The position numbers were made by a program, and so were the translations under genes. A stretch of DNA of 64,000 nucleotides from Owenia fusiformis (Eukaryota; Annelida; Polychaeta; Sabellida; Oweniidae). This document shows positions 46,741 to 59,300 of this stretch, one piece after another. The notes beneath the pieces were generated by a model. That model was not told the origin of the DNA. It was given only the letters and a program-made list of their open reading frames with translations, and searched no databases. Position 1 is the stretch's first letter; every line of letters starts with the position of its first letter. The stretch is from contig CAIIXF020000001.1 in NCBI GenBank assembly GCA_903813345.2, forward strand, positions 50,921,885-50,985,884, given 5' to 3'.

Positions 46741-47276
46741 TCACTGTTCCACAACTAGTTACATGTACTTTGACGGAACGTCAATGTAACAAAATGGATG
46801 AACTTCCCGGATACAAGTTTTTTGTTCTCTCGATTTAAACTTACATATCATGTCAAGTCATGTTGAGGATTGTCATTTGGCACAAAGTTAGACAATATAG
46901 TCTAGCTTTTAGAAATGCTCTCGGTTTAGAATGTGATTTTTAAATAAAGCTGTATAATTCATGCATTTAGATCATCGCTTTTGTTACATTGACGTAAGTC
47001 GTCAAAGTAACATACATATAACGGACTTTCATCAATGTAACAAAAGCAAGGTGCTAAATAAAATATATGAAGTGCAACTTCATTTACAAGACAAATTCCA
47101 AATCGAAGAAACTTATTAAAACTACTATACTATTTTATAAATTTGTTCCAAATTATAATCTGCAACTTGACTTATAAGTAGCTTTAAATCAAGAAAACAA
47201 AAAACTTGTAACCAGGAAGTTCACCCATTTTGATACATTGACGTTCCGTCAAAGTAACTAGTTGCGGATCAGTGAT
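46741..47276. mobile_element. inverted-repeat element just upstream of the OvoA start
   Basis: Arms 46741-46845 and 47178-47276 are inverted copies (TCACTG...AACTAGTTAC outermost, then TTTGACGGAACGTCAATGTA and ACTTCCYGG). The centre carries further GACGT..GTCAAAGTAAC and TCAATGTAACAAAAGC text, so the TTGACG/CGTCAA word occurs at least six times. The right end lies about 114 bases before the ATG at 47390, hence in or next to the promoter or 5' UTR. Confidence 0.8.
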
Positions 47277-47389
47277 TATTAAATGGTCTTTTATAATCCA
47301 GATCTACTTACAAAACTTACAAGGTATAGTTCACATATTGCTACTAACTACAAGGAAGAAGATACCTTAACCCAAATCCAACTGACACC

Positions 47390-50300
47390 ATGAAGACCAA
47401 TGTGCTTACTGGGAAACTGACCTTTGTGTCTCAAAAGCCGTGTGATTTGTCTCGATGCACTAAAAGGTAAATATTTGTTCCTTTTTATTTGATCGAATGT
47501 TGTTGTTTTTTTAAATGTCACTTGTATATCTTACATAATTTACAATCAAAAAAAAAATCCCATGCCAAGTATTGCACAATAAAAAAACTATTGTGTCAAA
47601 ATGCAAAAGAAATCAAATATAATGAATAAATTAATAAGATAAAAAAAGATAAAAAATCAGTCTTTCTTTATCCATCCTCCAATCACAGGGCTTCGAGTTA
47701 GGTATTCTAAACTTTCAAAATAAAGCAATATTGTTGGCCTATCAAGGTTGAAAATAAGTTTTTGTCACATTTCATTATTATGTATCATAGGATTCAATGA
47801 GAACTAAAATTTTTAATTGCTTTTTCTCTCAACCACCTTTCTGCGGTCATTAGTTAATTTTTGCTTATTTTTCAACCAATTTTCTTAATTTTTCAACACA
47901 AAATATACTATGTGTTGATGTAAATTATATCTATGTGCATGACAATTTGAATTTTATTTATTTGAAACAAATTCACAATCTTTCGAATAAAAACTTTTTG
48001 AAACTTCAAAATCAACCTTTTGAAATTAAATCAGGGGTGTCACTAGAATTTCTCACAACAGGTTAAATAAATGAAGACAAGAGGCAAAATTAATGGATAT
48101 TATAAATTTAACATGGAATTGAGAAGTCCCTAAAAACAACAGGCGATTTTGTGAAAACAACCGGTGAAAATAGCCTGTTGCCTGCTGCTAATGAAACCCC
48201 TGTAAATTGAAAAGTTTCACATACCACATTTTTATAACAACGATATAAGCCAAAATAGTTAACTTTATATCGTAAATGGGGCCTTTAAATATTATCAGAT
48301 GAACTCACTGGGTGTGTATCCATTATATCCCAACTGACAGTTGCTAATAGAATCCACTCTTGATTCTATGGTCTTATTAAAAATTGAGTAGGTTTTCTTG
48401 TTTTGAATAGAAACGTTATTGGTTTGAAATTAAACAATGCAATTTTTGATTTGATCTCAATTGTAAGGCTTATGTGATGCTATCAGCAGAGTAATAAATA
48501 TGTAGATATCTAACATCATCTTTGGTACTTGGTAGAAGCATCAATATTATTTAGCTGTTCAAATATTAAATGTTAAATATTACATGTAGTTCGATCATAT
48601 ATGTGATATATAAAAATTCAGATACATAAAAAGGATTGAAAGATATATTTAATTCCTATGGTGATGTCATCACCAGATAACCAAATGCATAACTAAACAA
48701 TTCTTGACAAGGCATTATAGATGTTACTTAATTGCCACATAAAGTTTCATTTGGATCCAAACTTCATTGGTATTGTATTTGCATAGGTACAATAATCTTT
48801 TGTCACAAAGCTTTTTATAGCACCCTTTCAGGGATTCATCTGAAATTTTCATGGATGTTTCTACAAATGAAAGTTTGATTAGTTTTTGGGCATTCTGGGT
48901 TAGTATAAAGGTGACCATTTTGACATTTTCATCCTAAAATCTTGTCTGCTGAGGCTTGTCTATAGGGTTAAACTATTTGAGGGGTTCATTTGAAATTTTC
49001 AGAGATTTTTATGAATGAAAGTTAAGGAACTGATTATTTTTAGGGATTTGTCTTTACATTAATATTATATTTTTCAATTGACATTTAATTTGCTGTTTTA
49101 TGTTACAGTCAACATTTGTGAGCTCATGATACAAGGATGTACTTATATTTATAAAGGTCCAATGTCATAATTTTGTATAATTTATTTTTATTTTTTATTT
49201 ATCATACATGTAATCTTTCCTAATTTCTATGTTTGAAAAGTGTGATACATGTACTTAAGAGGTGTTCCTGACAATTTTAAGATGTTATGTTCACATATAT
49301 ACAGGCCATAATATAGAGATATTTCCAATAGCCTCCTCCCATTCTGATCCAAGGTGGATCTGATGTAAACTTATTTCTTTCAGTGAGATAAGAGCCTACT
49401 TTGAAAACAGCTATGACCTGAATGAGAGCCTTTTCACATCACTTAAAGGTAAATTATTCTGATTATAAATTATAAATTATAATATTTATCATTATTAATT
49501 GTTATGGATTGTAACAGGAGGAAGGGAACAATCATCAATGTTAAGAACAATCAATCTAAAAGTATCGTTAGTGGTGTCATGGAGAGAAATAAGCATTAAT
49601 CATTACATGTATTATAAATTATTCTGATTATACTTCTGCGTCATGTCATTTTTTTAATGTATAAAAAAGTTAACATCTTCATAAGGTTTTTTATTTTTAT
49701 GCTTGTGCTAAATGTCAAGTCATCGAGGCTTCTATACATATGCAATGAAGTAAATATATCTAAAAATCAACAATTAGGAACCATGACAATTTTGATGGAA
49801 TCTTCTTGAAATCTCTGTGTAATAAGAGAGTTTAATGAGAGAGTTTATTGGAGCAAACATTACTGTACTTCTACATGTTCCTCTAGGATTTTGAGAAACC
49901 TTGTTTTTTGTCTAGGTACTGTACCATGTTTGAAGGAATTTTTTATATGGCATCATGTAAAGTCAAAAGTGTAGAGTTTACCAAAAGAAGGCAATATTAC
50001 CAATAACAGTAATTCTGCAATTTTCATTATGAAATATGCCAAACAATGACTGATTTGATCATGTTTTGGTGGGATTTGCATCTGCAGGAAGTTGCCATTT
50101 TCTAGTTAACATTTCCTAGAATGACTTTGTTAATGATTATAAATTGACCTATCTGATAAAAAGTGACAAATACAGAATAGGGAAATTAGTTTTTTATGAT
50201 TTGACATGAGAGTATGCCTAGATGGAAAACACGATCTCTCGAATGTTAAAATTGTAAATACTATTGTCTGCTCCTTTGGAGACTATCTACACAAGAAAAT

Positions 50301-53300
50301 TCAAGAAGATTGAATAATTTGAGAAACTTAGATTTATCATTTTGTCCAAAGATGAAACTCATTCATTTGAAGCAACCCTAATTTTATCGTCAGGACAGTT
50401 TTATTCATTTAAGATATCAGGAAAAACTTAATTGTAAAAATCAATTAATTGTAGGATATGTTTATTTTATGTCAAGTTGGTAACATATGTTGATTCTGTC
50501 TTTATCTTGAATTGAGATTTGAATATACTGGTAGGAATATTCTTCTCTCTTAAGAGCATTGTTCATGTTATTTTAGATGATTCAGTGTTTTACCTCTGCC
50601 CAGATAGACTCCGCCTTCCCCTGGTCTTCTACTTTGCCCATACAGCAGTGGTTTATGTGAATAAACTAAAATTAGCTGGACTGATTAAAGTAAGTTGCTA
50701 CCATATCAGGATTAATTTTTAACAACCCTTGGGTTCTATATTGTGATCAGTGTGCGGGGTTAATTGCTGGATGGGTGGATGTATTGGTTTCATAATTTTA
50801 GGGATGTTTCATTATGTACATCTAGAACTGATTAGTTTTTAGGTAATCAGACATTTTCGATTTTCTGTCCTAGAATCTTGTTTGTTAAGTCTTATCTTGA
50901 CGTTTCAAGCAAAACTGTTTGATGGATTGATTTGAAATTTTCAGGGATGATTCTTTGTAAAATGTTCTCAAACTGACTAGTCATGGGTCATGCTGGGTAC
51001 GATATTTTGTCTAAAATCCTGTCTGTAAAGTCTTGTCGATGCATTTGCATGAGAACCATTTGACCATATGAAATCAACTTTTATATCATAGTATACCAGA
51101 TTATAAGTTTGTCAATTGAGAAGTTTTACCTTGGCTGAGTTTAAGTTACATTGGTTGATATTTACTGGGGTCTAGTTTACTAAGGATTGAGTTTTACTGT
51201 GTTGAGATGACTTGGGGTTTACATGAACTGTCGTCTCAGGATACGTGGGTTTAGTCACATGTGAATAGAATATTGTTACTTGCAGGGCAATAAATTTCCT
51301 TTGAAACTTAATGGCAAGGTGACTTATTTAGTTTACTTTATTTGAATATTTTACAATCAACACATTGTGTCCACGGTGTTTTTTAAGTGAGTGGGAACAT
51401 AAAAGGTATAGATTTTGTATATTAACATCATTTGAAAGTGGCGACATATCTTGAGAATTTGAATGAAATATTGAACTAAAGTGAATACTGTACTCCTGGG
51501 AACTTTTGCGTTTCTTTATTTCACTTTCTTTAGATCTCTTTTAAGAAGGGAAGTCAAACAAATGTAAAGGGTACAAAAGTAAAATGATTCATCTTAGTTA
51601 ATATTTTGTGTGGGATATATAACAAAAATGTTTATGCCTACATACACACTGTGGAGGAACTCATAAAGCGAGTTACGTAAACGGGTCTGTTTTTGTACCA
51701 AAATGGTGCAATCGATTTTGATACTTTTTGTTTTTCCATGATTTCACGAGATATAAGCAGAACCGGGGTCAACCCAGTTGTCCGAAACCCACTTGTCCGA
51801 AACCCAATTCTCCGAAACCCAGTCTTCCGAAACCCAGTTCTCCGAAAATTAGGGGGATCTTATTTAAAGAATACAATTTCTTTGAACGAATCTTGTCGCA
51901 ACCTCTGCGAATCACGACAACATAACATTGGAATCACATTGACATCATTGCAAAATTAGGCTAAATATGCTAAGTCAAGACGTAAATTGTTTAATGTTTA
52001 GCCTACAAAAGTTCATAGGGGTAACTCACACCGGAATAGGTTGACAAAGGTAAAGTCAGATACCGTTGTCATAAATGGCGGACATAACCGTCGCTTCAAT
52101 GAGATTTCCATGAACTATATGTTTAATAGAGCACCTAGCACCTATTCCTTTGGAACAACAATCAATCAAAGTGTCTTGATACTCATTGTACAGTTAATAA
52201 TGTTCTACCAACGAAATAACAGTATCTCCCAAAAGATTCACAATGCGTTATAAATTGGTGAAGTTATTAATGATTCATAGTGCAAAAATGGGTAAAAAAT
52301 GTTTTAATTCTCCCAAATAATAAAGTAACCATTCTTATAGAAAAATAATACATCTTTAGTTTTCCTGGAATAAAGTATGCACTTTTGTGATTTTTAGAAA
52401 AGAGACATGACAAGTAATGACATGAGCCAAAAATATTCTAAAATTGAAACAATTTTTTGTTTAGCCTGCTCACTATATCTGATTCTCTCTCTTTAAATCT
52501 TCAGTACATATTTGATAGGATACCTCAGTTTGTATTTTAGATGAATAAGTATTGTAAGAAAAAAGTTTGCATGCTTTTTTAAGAGGTTGCTTCAAGCATT
52601 GAATACTCTCCATTCATTGCTGCAATTTTGAATGTTAAACATTGAGCAAATGTTTTGGCAGATATAATATATATCTACATTTCAGGAGCGGGTCAACTTT
52701 GACTTTGAGACTTTGTTTGAGACTGGAGTTGATGAGATGGCATGGGATGATACGGTAAATTGTTTTGACAAGTTTTAAACCAGTGATTCATGTTGCATAT
52801 AATTTGTACCAAGAAAATAAATGTTTCCTTTTATGCTAAAGAATAGTAAACGAAAACCATATTATGCTCTTTAGTGTACATTTCCAAAGCTCACTCAATG
52901 TGCAATTTCCTTCATTATTTTGATTGTTCCAATAAACAAAATTATATAATAATTATTGTATAAAGACTAAAATTTATCTTTAGGAGAACTATCGTATGGG
53001 AGGGAGCTATAAATGGCCTTCTATAGCTGAGGTGGTAGATTATCGTCGCAGGGTCCGTCACATCATTCTCGATGTTATTAACCATACCCCGCTTACACTG
53101 CCTGTTACCATGGAGAGCCCCTGGGTAAGTCAGTATTGACACCCTTTTTATATTTTTTTCACATATTAAATTTGTTGGTGTATATGCTTTAAAATGCAAA
53201 ATTGAGAAAAGGCAAAAAGTCAAGGTAACTTTCAATGCCTTTGTCAGTTCCCAAGGGTGCCTCGAATACATGCATAGCATTGGTTCAGGACACAGAGACA

Positions 53301-56300
53301 TTTCTATCACTCAATGTTATACCAGTTCTTAACTGTATCACTTTAAATGTGTCATAGTGTCAAAAATCCATCTCAAATAATTATATAATATCATATGAGG
53401 CAAATGTCTCTCTACTGTACAGAACACAAAGTGTTCAGTTTTAAAGTGCTGTATGATATCAACCATGAGGAATATATGAGTGTCCCATATTTGTAAAAAG
53501 CTAACCATGTCATTGCTGATTTGGGTGAACAACTGAATATCTACATACTCTTACATATATTTTTATGTGTTTCTCTTTTTATCGCACTTTGAAAAAGTGC
53601 TATATTGTCGTTGTCTTGTGCTGTTGGGCGGGCGGGCGTGCGGTCGGGCGGGCGGGCGGGACTTAAACCAAATCTTGTCATCAAATTTCCAGGATAACTG
53701 CTTACCTGTTCAACTTGAAATTTTTACAGATGCAAGAGCAGACTAGTACCAAGATCTGATTAGGTTAAGGGCCTGCTGGGTAAACTACGTGGCGGCCATT
53801 TTGAATTTTTCAACAAATCTTGTCATCCAAATTCCAGGAAAACCACTTATCCGTTCAACTTGAAATTTTTACAGATGCAAGAGCAGACTATTGCCAAGAT
53901 CTGATTAGATTTTGGGTATGCTGGCTGAATTACATGGTGGCCATTTTGAATTTTTCAATTTGGTGGCCATTTTGAATTTTTCAACTTGCTCCAAATTGAC
54001 CAAATTTTTTTTTTAAAAACATCTACAAGTTCTCAGAAGTTCAAATCTGACCTTAGATTTCAGATTTGACCTTTCATTCACCTTCAGTGACCTTGAAAAG
54101 GTCAAAAAAGTTGATTTTCTAAATTGATATTTTGGATTTAAATTTAGGTCAGCTTAATTACAAAACACCTACTGAGGTCTGAAAAAGTTAAATTTTCAAG
54201 GTCGAAGGTCAAGGTCATTAAACTAGGTCACAAATGATGTTATCCAAGTTTCTCAAAGTTTGAGACTACAAATCAATTCTTGTCATCAAAATTCCAAGAA
54301 AACCGCTAACCTGTTCAACTTGAAATTTTTACAAATGCAATAGCAGACTAGCCAAGATCTGATTAGGTTTAGGGCATGCTGGGTAAACTACGTGGTGGCC
54401 ATTTTGAATTTTTCAACAAATCTTGTCATCAAAATTCCAGGAAAACCACTTATCCGTTCAACTTGAAATTTTTACAGATGCAAGAGCAGACTATTGCCAA
54501 GATCTGATTAGGTTTTGGGTATGCTGGCTGAATTACATGGTGGCCATTTTGAATTTTTCAATTTGGCGGCCATTTTGAATTTTTCAACTTGCTCCAAATT
54601 GACCAAATTTTTTTTTTAAAAACATCTACAAGTTCTCAGAAGTTCAAATCTGACCTTAGATTTCAGATTTGACCTTTCGTTGACCTTCAGTGACCTTGAA
54701 AAGGTCAAAAATTTGATTTTCTAAATTGATATTTTGGATTTAAATTTAGGTCAGCTTAATTACATTACACCTACTGAGGTCTGAAAAAGTGAAATTTTCA
54801 AGGTCGAAGGTCATCAAATTAGGTCACAAACAATGTTATCTAAATTTTCCCAAAGTTCAAGACTACAAATAAATTCTTGTCATCAAAATTACAGGAAAAC
54901 CGCTAACCTTGTCAACTTGAAATGTTTACAGATGCAAGAGCAGACTATAGTGCCAAGGTCTGATTAGGTTTTGGCCATACTGGGTAAATTGCATGGTGGC
55001 CAGTTTGCTCTTCAAAGTGCGATATTTATCACTGTGTGTCTTGTTTATCGTACCTAACAAGAGGTACGATATTGTAGTCAGCTTAACGGGCGGGCGGGCG
55101 GCGTCTCACTTTTCAGCCTGTCTACAGGTTTCCAGCCAAATCATTTCAGGGATTCATCTGAAATTTTCAGGGATGTTTCTACATATCAACGTCAAGAACT
55201 GATTAGTTTTTGGGCATTCTGGGTAAATCTTAAGGTGGCCATTTTGGATTTTCCGTCCTAAAATCTTCACTTTCAAGACTTGTCTACAGGTTTCCAGCCA
55301 AACCATTTGAGGGATTTACTGAAATTTTCAGGGATGTTTCTACATATCAACGTCAAGAACTGATTAGTTTTTGGGCATTCTTGGTAAATTTTAAGGTGGC
55401 CATTTTGGATTTTCCGTCCTAAAATCTTCACTTTCAAGACTTGTCTACATGTTTTCAGCCAAACCATTTGAGGGATTCATCTGAAATTTTCAGGGATGTT
55501 TCTACATATTAACGTCAAGAACTGATTAGTTTTTGGGCATTCTGGGTAAATTTTAAGGTGGCCATTTTAGATTTTCCGTCCTAAAATCTTTACTTTCAAG
55601 ACTTGTCTACAGGTTTCCAGCCAAACCTTTTGAGGGATTCATCTGAAATTTTCAGGGATGTTTCTACATATCAACGTCAAGAACTGATTAGTTTTGGGGC
55701 ATTCTGGTTAAATTTTAAGGTGGCCATTTTGGATTTTCTGTCCTAAAATCTTCACTTTCAAGACTTGTCTACAGATTTTCAGCCAAACCATTTGAGGGAT
55801 TCATCTGAAATTTTCAGGGATGTTTCTACATATCAACGTCAAGAACTGATTGGTTTCGGCATTCTGGGTAAATTTTAAGGTGGCCATTTTGGATTTTCCC
55901 TCCTAAAATCTTGTCTATCGAGGCTTGTCTACAGGTTTCCAGCCAAACCGTTCAAATTTTTTACATATGTTACACAGTGATAAGTTCTAGAGCTGATTAA
56001 CTTTTCTGCGGCCATCTTGCTTTCTTGGTCAACAAGACCACAATGCTGTGTTTTAGGTACGATATTGTTCACGTCTGTGCCTTGTCTTTTACTTTTAGTG
56101 GGCTCTTTTTATGGGAATGGAACATGAGCGTATTCACATTGAAACATCATCTGTTTTGATTCGCCAAATGCCCGTTGACAAGGTAACCAAGCCAGAGGAA
56201 TGGCAATATGGACCAATCACCTATGGTTAGTATTTTGTCCTGTTGTAACATGTTACTACATTGAAAAGAAATAAATGAATGATCAAAATGTTGAGGGTAT

Positions 56301-59300
56301 ATCAAGATGAGAAAATTATACACAAATTACATGAATTTACATCATAGAATTTTCCAACCTGTGAACATGTCATTATTTTAAAAATGCTTCATTTGTACAT
56401 GTACAAATAATTATGTAAATTATTGAAAAATCACTGTTAGTATATATTAAATCTTTGGTTTGTTAACTCTGGTGGCTGGCTACTTTCTGGTGGAATTTCG
56501 TTGATATGATGTCCCTTGTTTGATGATTATACTGCATAGATGAATTTCTAAAAAAGTTATTGTGTAATGTACTAAAAATGTAACAAATATATATAATAAG
56601 AAAATGAAATAGCCAATAGACCATTACTTGAAGCTACTTGTTTTTCAATTTGTATAATTTTCATATGTTTAGAAACGTTTATTTTTTTGCTTAACAGGTG
56701 AAGGTATGCATAAAAATCCCTTGGTCCACATTGACACACAGAACATTACAATTGGGAAACCACGTGATTTTGGTTCATTTGGTTGGGACAATGAATATGG
56801 CACACTGACCACAAAGTAGGTTGATTCTTAGTTTAATTTTTCATATCTCATTAGTCACAAAATGTGCAGTTTTATTTTGCCTTCACCAAAAGTGTTGACA
56901 TATTGTTGTAGTTTCCAACTTTTTTGTGGACGGTGTTTGGCGATTGGCAAGGTGTTCGTGGTTTTGTGTATTATATTGAGTGTGTGGTGTCGTTCACCAT
57001 AATGAGTTGAGTATTGTGTTTTATGAGTGTGTTTTGTTGTTTATGTGTGTGTTGACTAGTTTAGTAGTGTTGTTTATTATATTGAATTTGTAGTATTGTG
57101 TAGATTAATGAGTCCAAATGTGTAGCATATCAAATGTATAGTATGTAGTGTTGTGTAGTGTAAAATATATAGTATAATGGAGTATTATAGTGTGTAGTGT
57201 CAAATATAATTGAGTATGATAGTGTGTAGTGTTGGGCAGCATAATGAGTGTGTACTGTCTTGTATTATAATGAGTAATTACTGTTGTGTTGTGTCATATA
57301 TTAAGATATAGCATTATGGAGTATAATCATGTGAAGCATAATGAATGAATGTGTAATGTTGTGGATTATATTATAATAATGAGTGTGAAGTGCTGTAAAG
57401 TGTCAAATATTTTGCATAGTGGAATAATTGTGTGTAGTTGTATAGAATAATGAGTGTGTAGTGTTGTGTCATATATAGTTGTAAATCATTATCATAAACA
57501 TTTTTTAAATTATTTAAAGGGGCAACAAGGCCTGTAGGGAGAAAATAGGAAAATCAAAAAAATTCTGAGCTATCAAGGCAACATTTGGCTTAACATCTTC
57601 TTTGACATACCTATTTTCTTAAAATGTATGGATAAACTATCAATTTCAGCCTTAAGAAGTGTAAATTCAGTTCAAAGCTTGAAAAAGGGGAAATCCACTT
57701 TTATATTTTTAAGATCCACCATGTTTCAAGAGGAATATCAGCTGAAATAATGTTTATCTAGGGGGTTTCTTTGTAGATAATAAAAATAGTTGTTAGTCTT
57801 GATGAAATATCCAAACTTAAATATATTTTGGCACTGGTCCATGATCGTTGAATGGCCCCTCTGCACTAATTGTTGCACCTTTAACTGAAATTATTTGTAC
57901 ATTACATTCACTCTAAAAGGGCATATCAGTTTATCAAAGTACTTTATTAATAATCCAATTCAATAATAATAATATAATTAGAAAGTTAATAAATCTATTT
58001 TCAGAGTGTCTGCATTCAAAGTCTGTAAGTATATGATCACTAACCGTGAGTTTCTAGCATTCGTGCATGCAGGTGGTTACAAGCAAGAGGAGTATTGGAG
58101 TGCTGAGGCTTGGAAGTGGTTACAATATCGCAAGGCCAAGCACCCTACTTTCTGGGTCTGTGACCAGGGTTGCATGTGAGCATTTTTTGGTTATGTTATT
58201 TACTACAGGGTATCACGAAAACAGAACACATGAAAACTTTTCTGACCATTCGGTTAATAATACATTTCTCCGTACAATCATAAAATTGACACCATAAATG
58301 TAAAGGTCAGTATCTGACGTTGACATGTAGATGGATGAACCATTTCTTACATCTCATAATTCAAAAATATCAATGGGTACTTGTGATTCTATCAGACACT
58401 GTCTCTTTAAATAGAGTAATATCAACTCATATATTCATCATAATAATCCAAAATTCTAAATGTTAACACCTAGACCTATGTTTATGCTAAAATCATAAAT
58501 GCTAACATATGAGTATAATTGTATCTAGCTCTGGATGTGGCGGTATCATAGCTGGATATGTTCATTGTAAGCCAGCTCAGGCAGAGCAGCACAATGGTGT
58601 GAGTGGCTACTGCAATGGTCACATGGCGGTGGATGGCAATGGTCACCAAGGCAGTGATGAGGGAGGTGGTCATAATCACCATGGAAACCATCATCATCAG
58701 GGTCAACAGCAAAATGGAGATAATCATAATGTGAGCAATGGAGCCCATACAGAAACCAATGGATCCACTGCTGAGTACAAGTAAGATGATACAATCTGAT
58801 ACACCTTTAAAAACAATGACATTTCACCTTAAATGAAACATGAATATTTATGTTCTGTCAAAATAAGCAATTAAAAGAGGCCTAAATAGGCTCAGTATTT
58901 AGGCAATCTACTTTAGATAGATACGTTTTATATAAAAAAGATTTTTCAGTTAAATAGAGTTCTCACTTGTGTCACAGTTAAAAAGTTTCCACCAAATGCA
59001 AACTGTACTTGAATCTATTTAAAAAATATATATATAAGTATGGGACTACATAATAATTGTTTGGTGAATTATTTTCTTTCTGTAGATACCGAACAATGTT
59101 TGATGAAATTGATCTGCCTCTTGATTGGCCAGTAGATGTGAACTACCATGAGGCAAAGGCTTATTGTGCGTGGAAGGGTGAGGGATTCAGGCTGCCTGGG
59201 GAGGCAGAGCATCAGGCCATGAAGGGAACACTGGTAAATATTCCTCACATAAACGACCTAGTCGAAGTAACTTTGGATGATCTTAACAATGATGCATATT

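Larger units (their letters stand above)
41212..47389. other. PRXL2C / OvoA divergent intergenic region
   Basis: Six kb containing the promoters of two divergent genes. Seen: a GGCGGATC-type fragment (42083), a 27-bp-arm hairpin (43030), a modular element with a GTCC microsatellite (43435), a hairpin repeat (44690), poly-C text at 46219, and an inverted-repeat element ending about 114 bases before the OvoA start codon. Short ORFs at 44866-45345 show no family features and are judged random. Confidence 0.6.

Noticed and set aside
58482-58794. Minus-strand ORFs of 82-88 codons over OvoA exon 9
   Set aside because: Antisense shadows of the His-rich coding exon.
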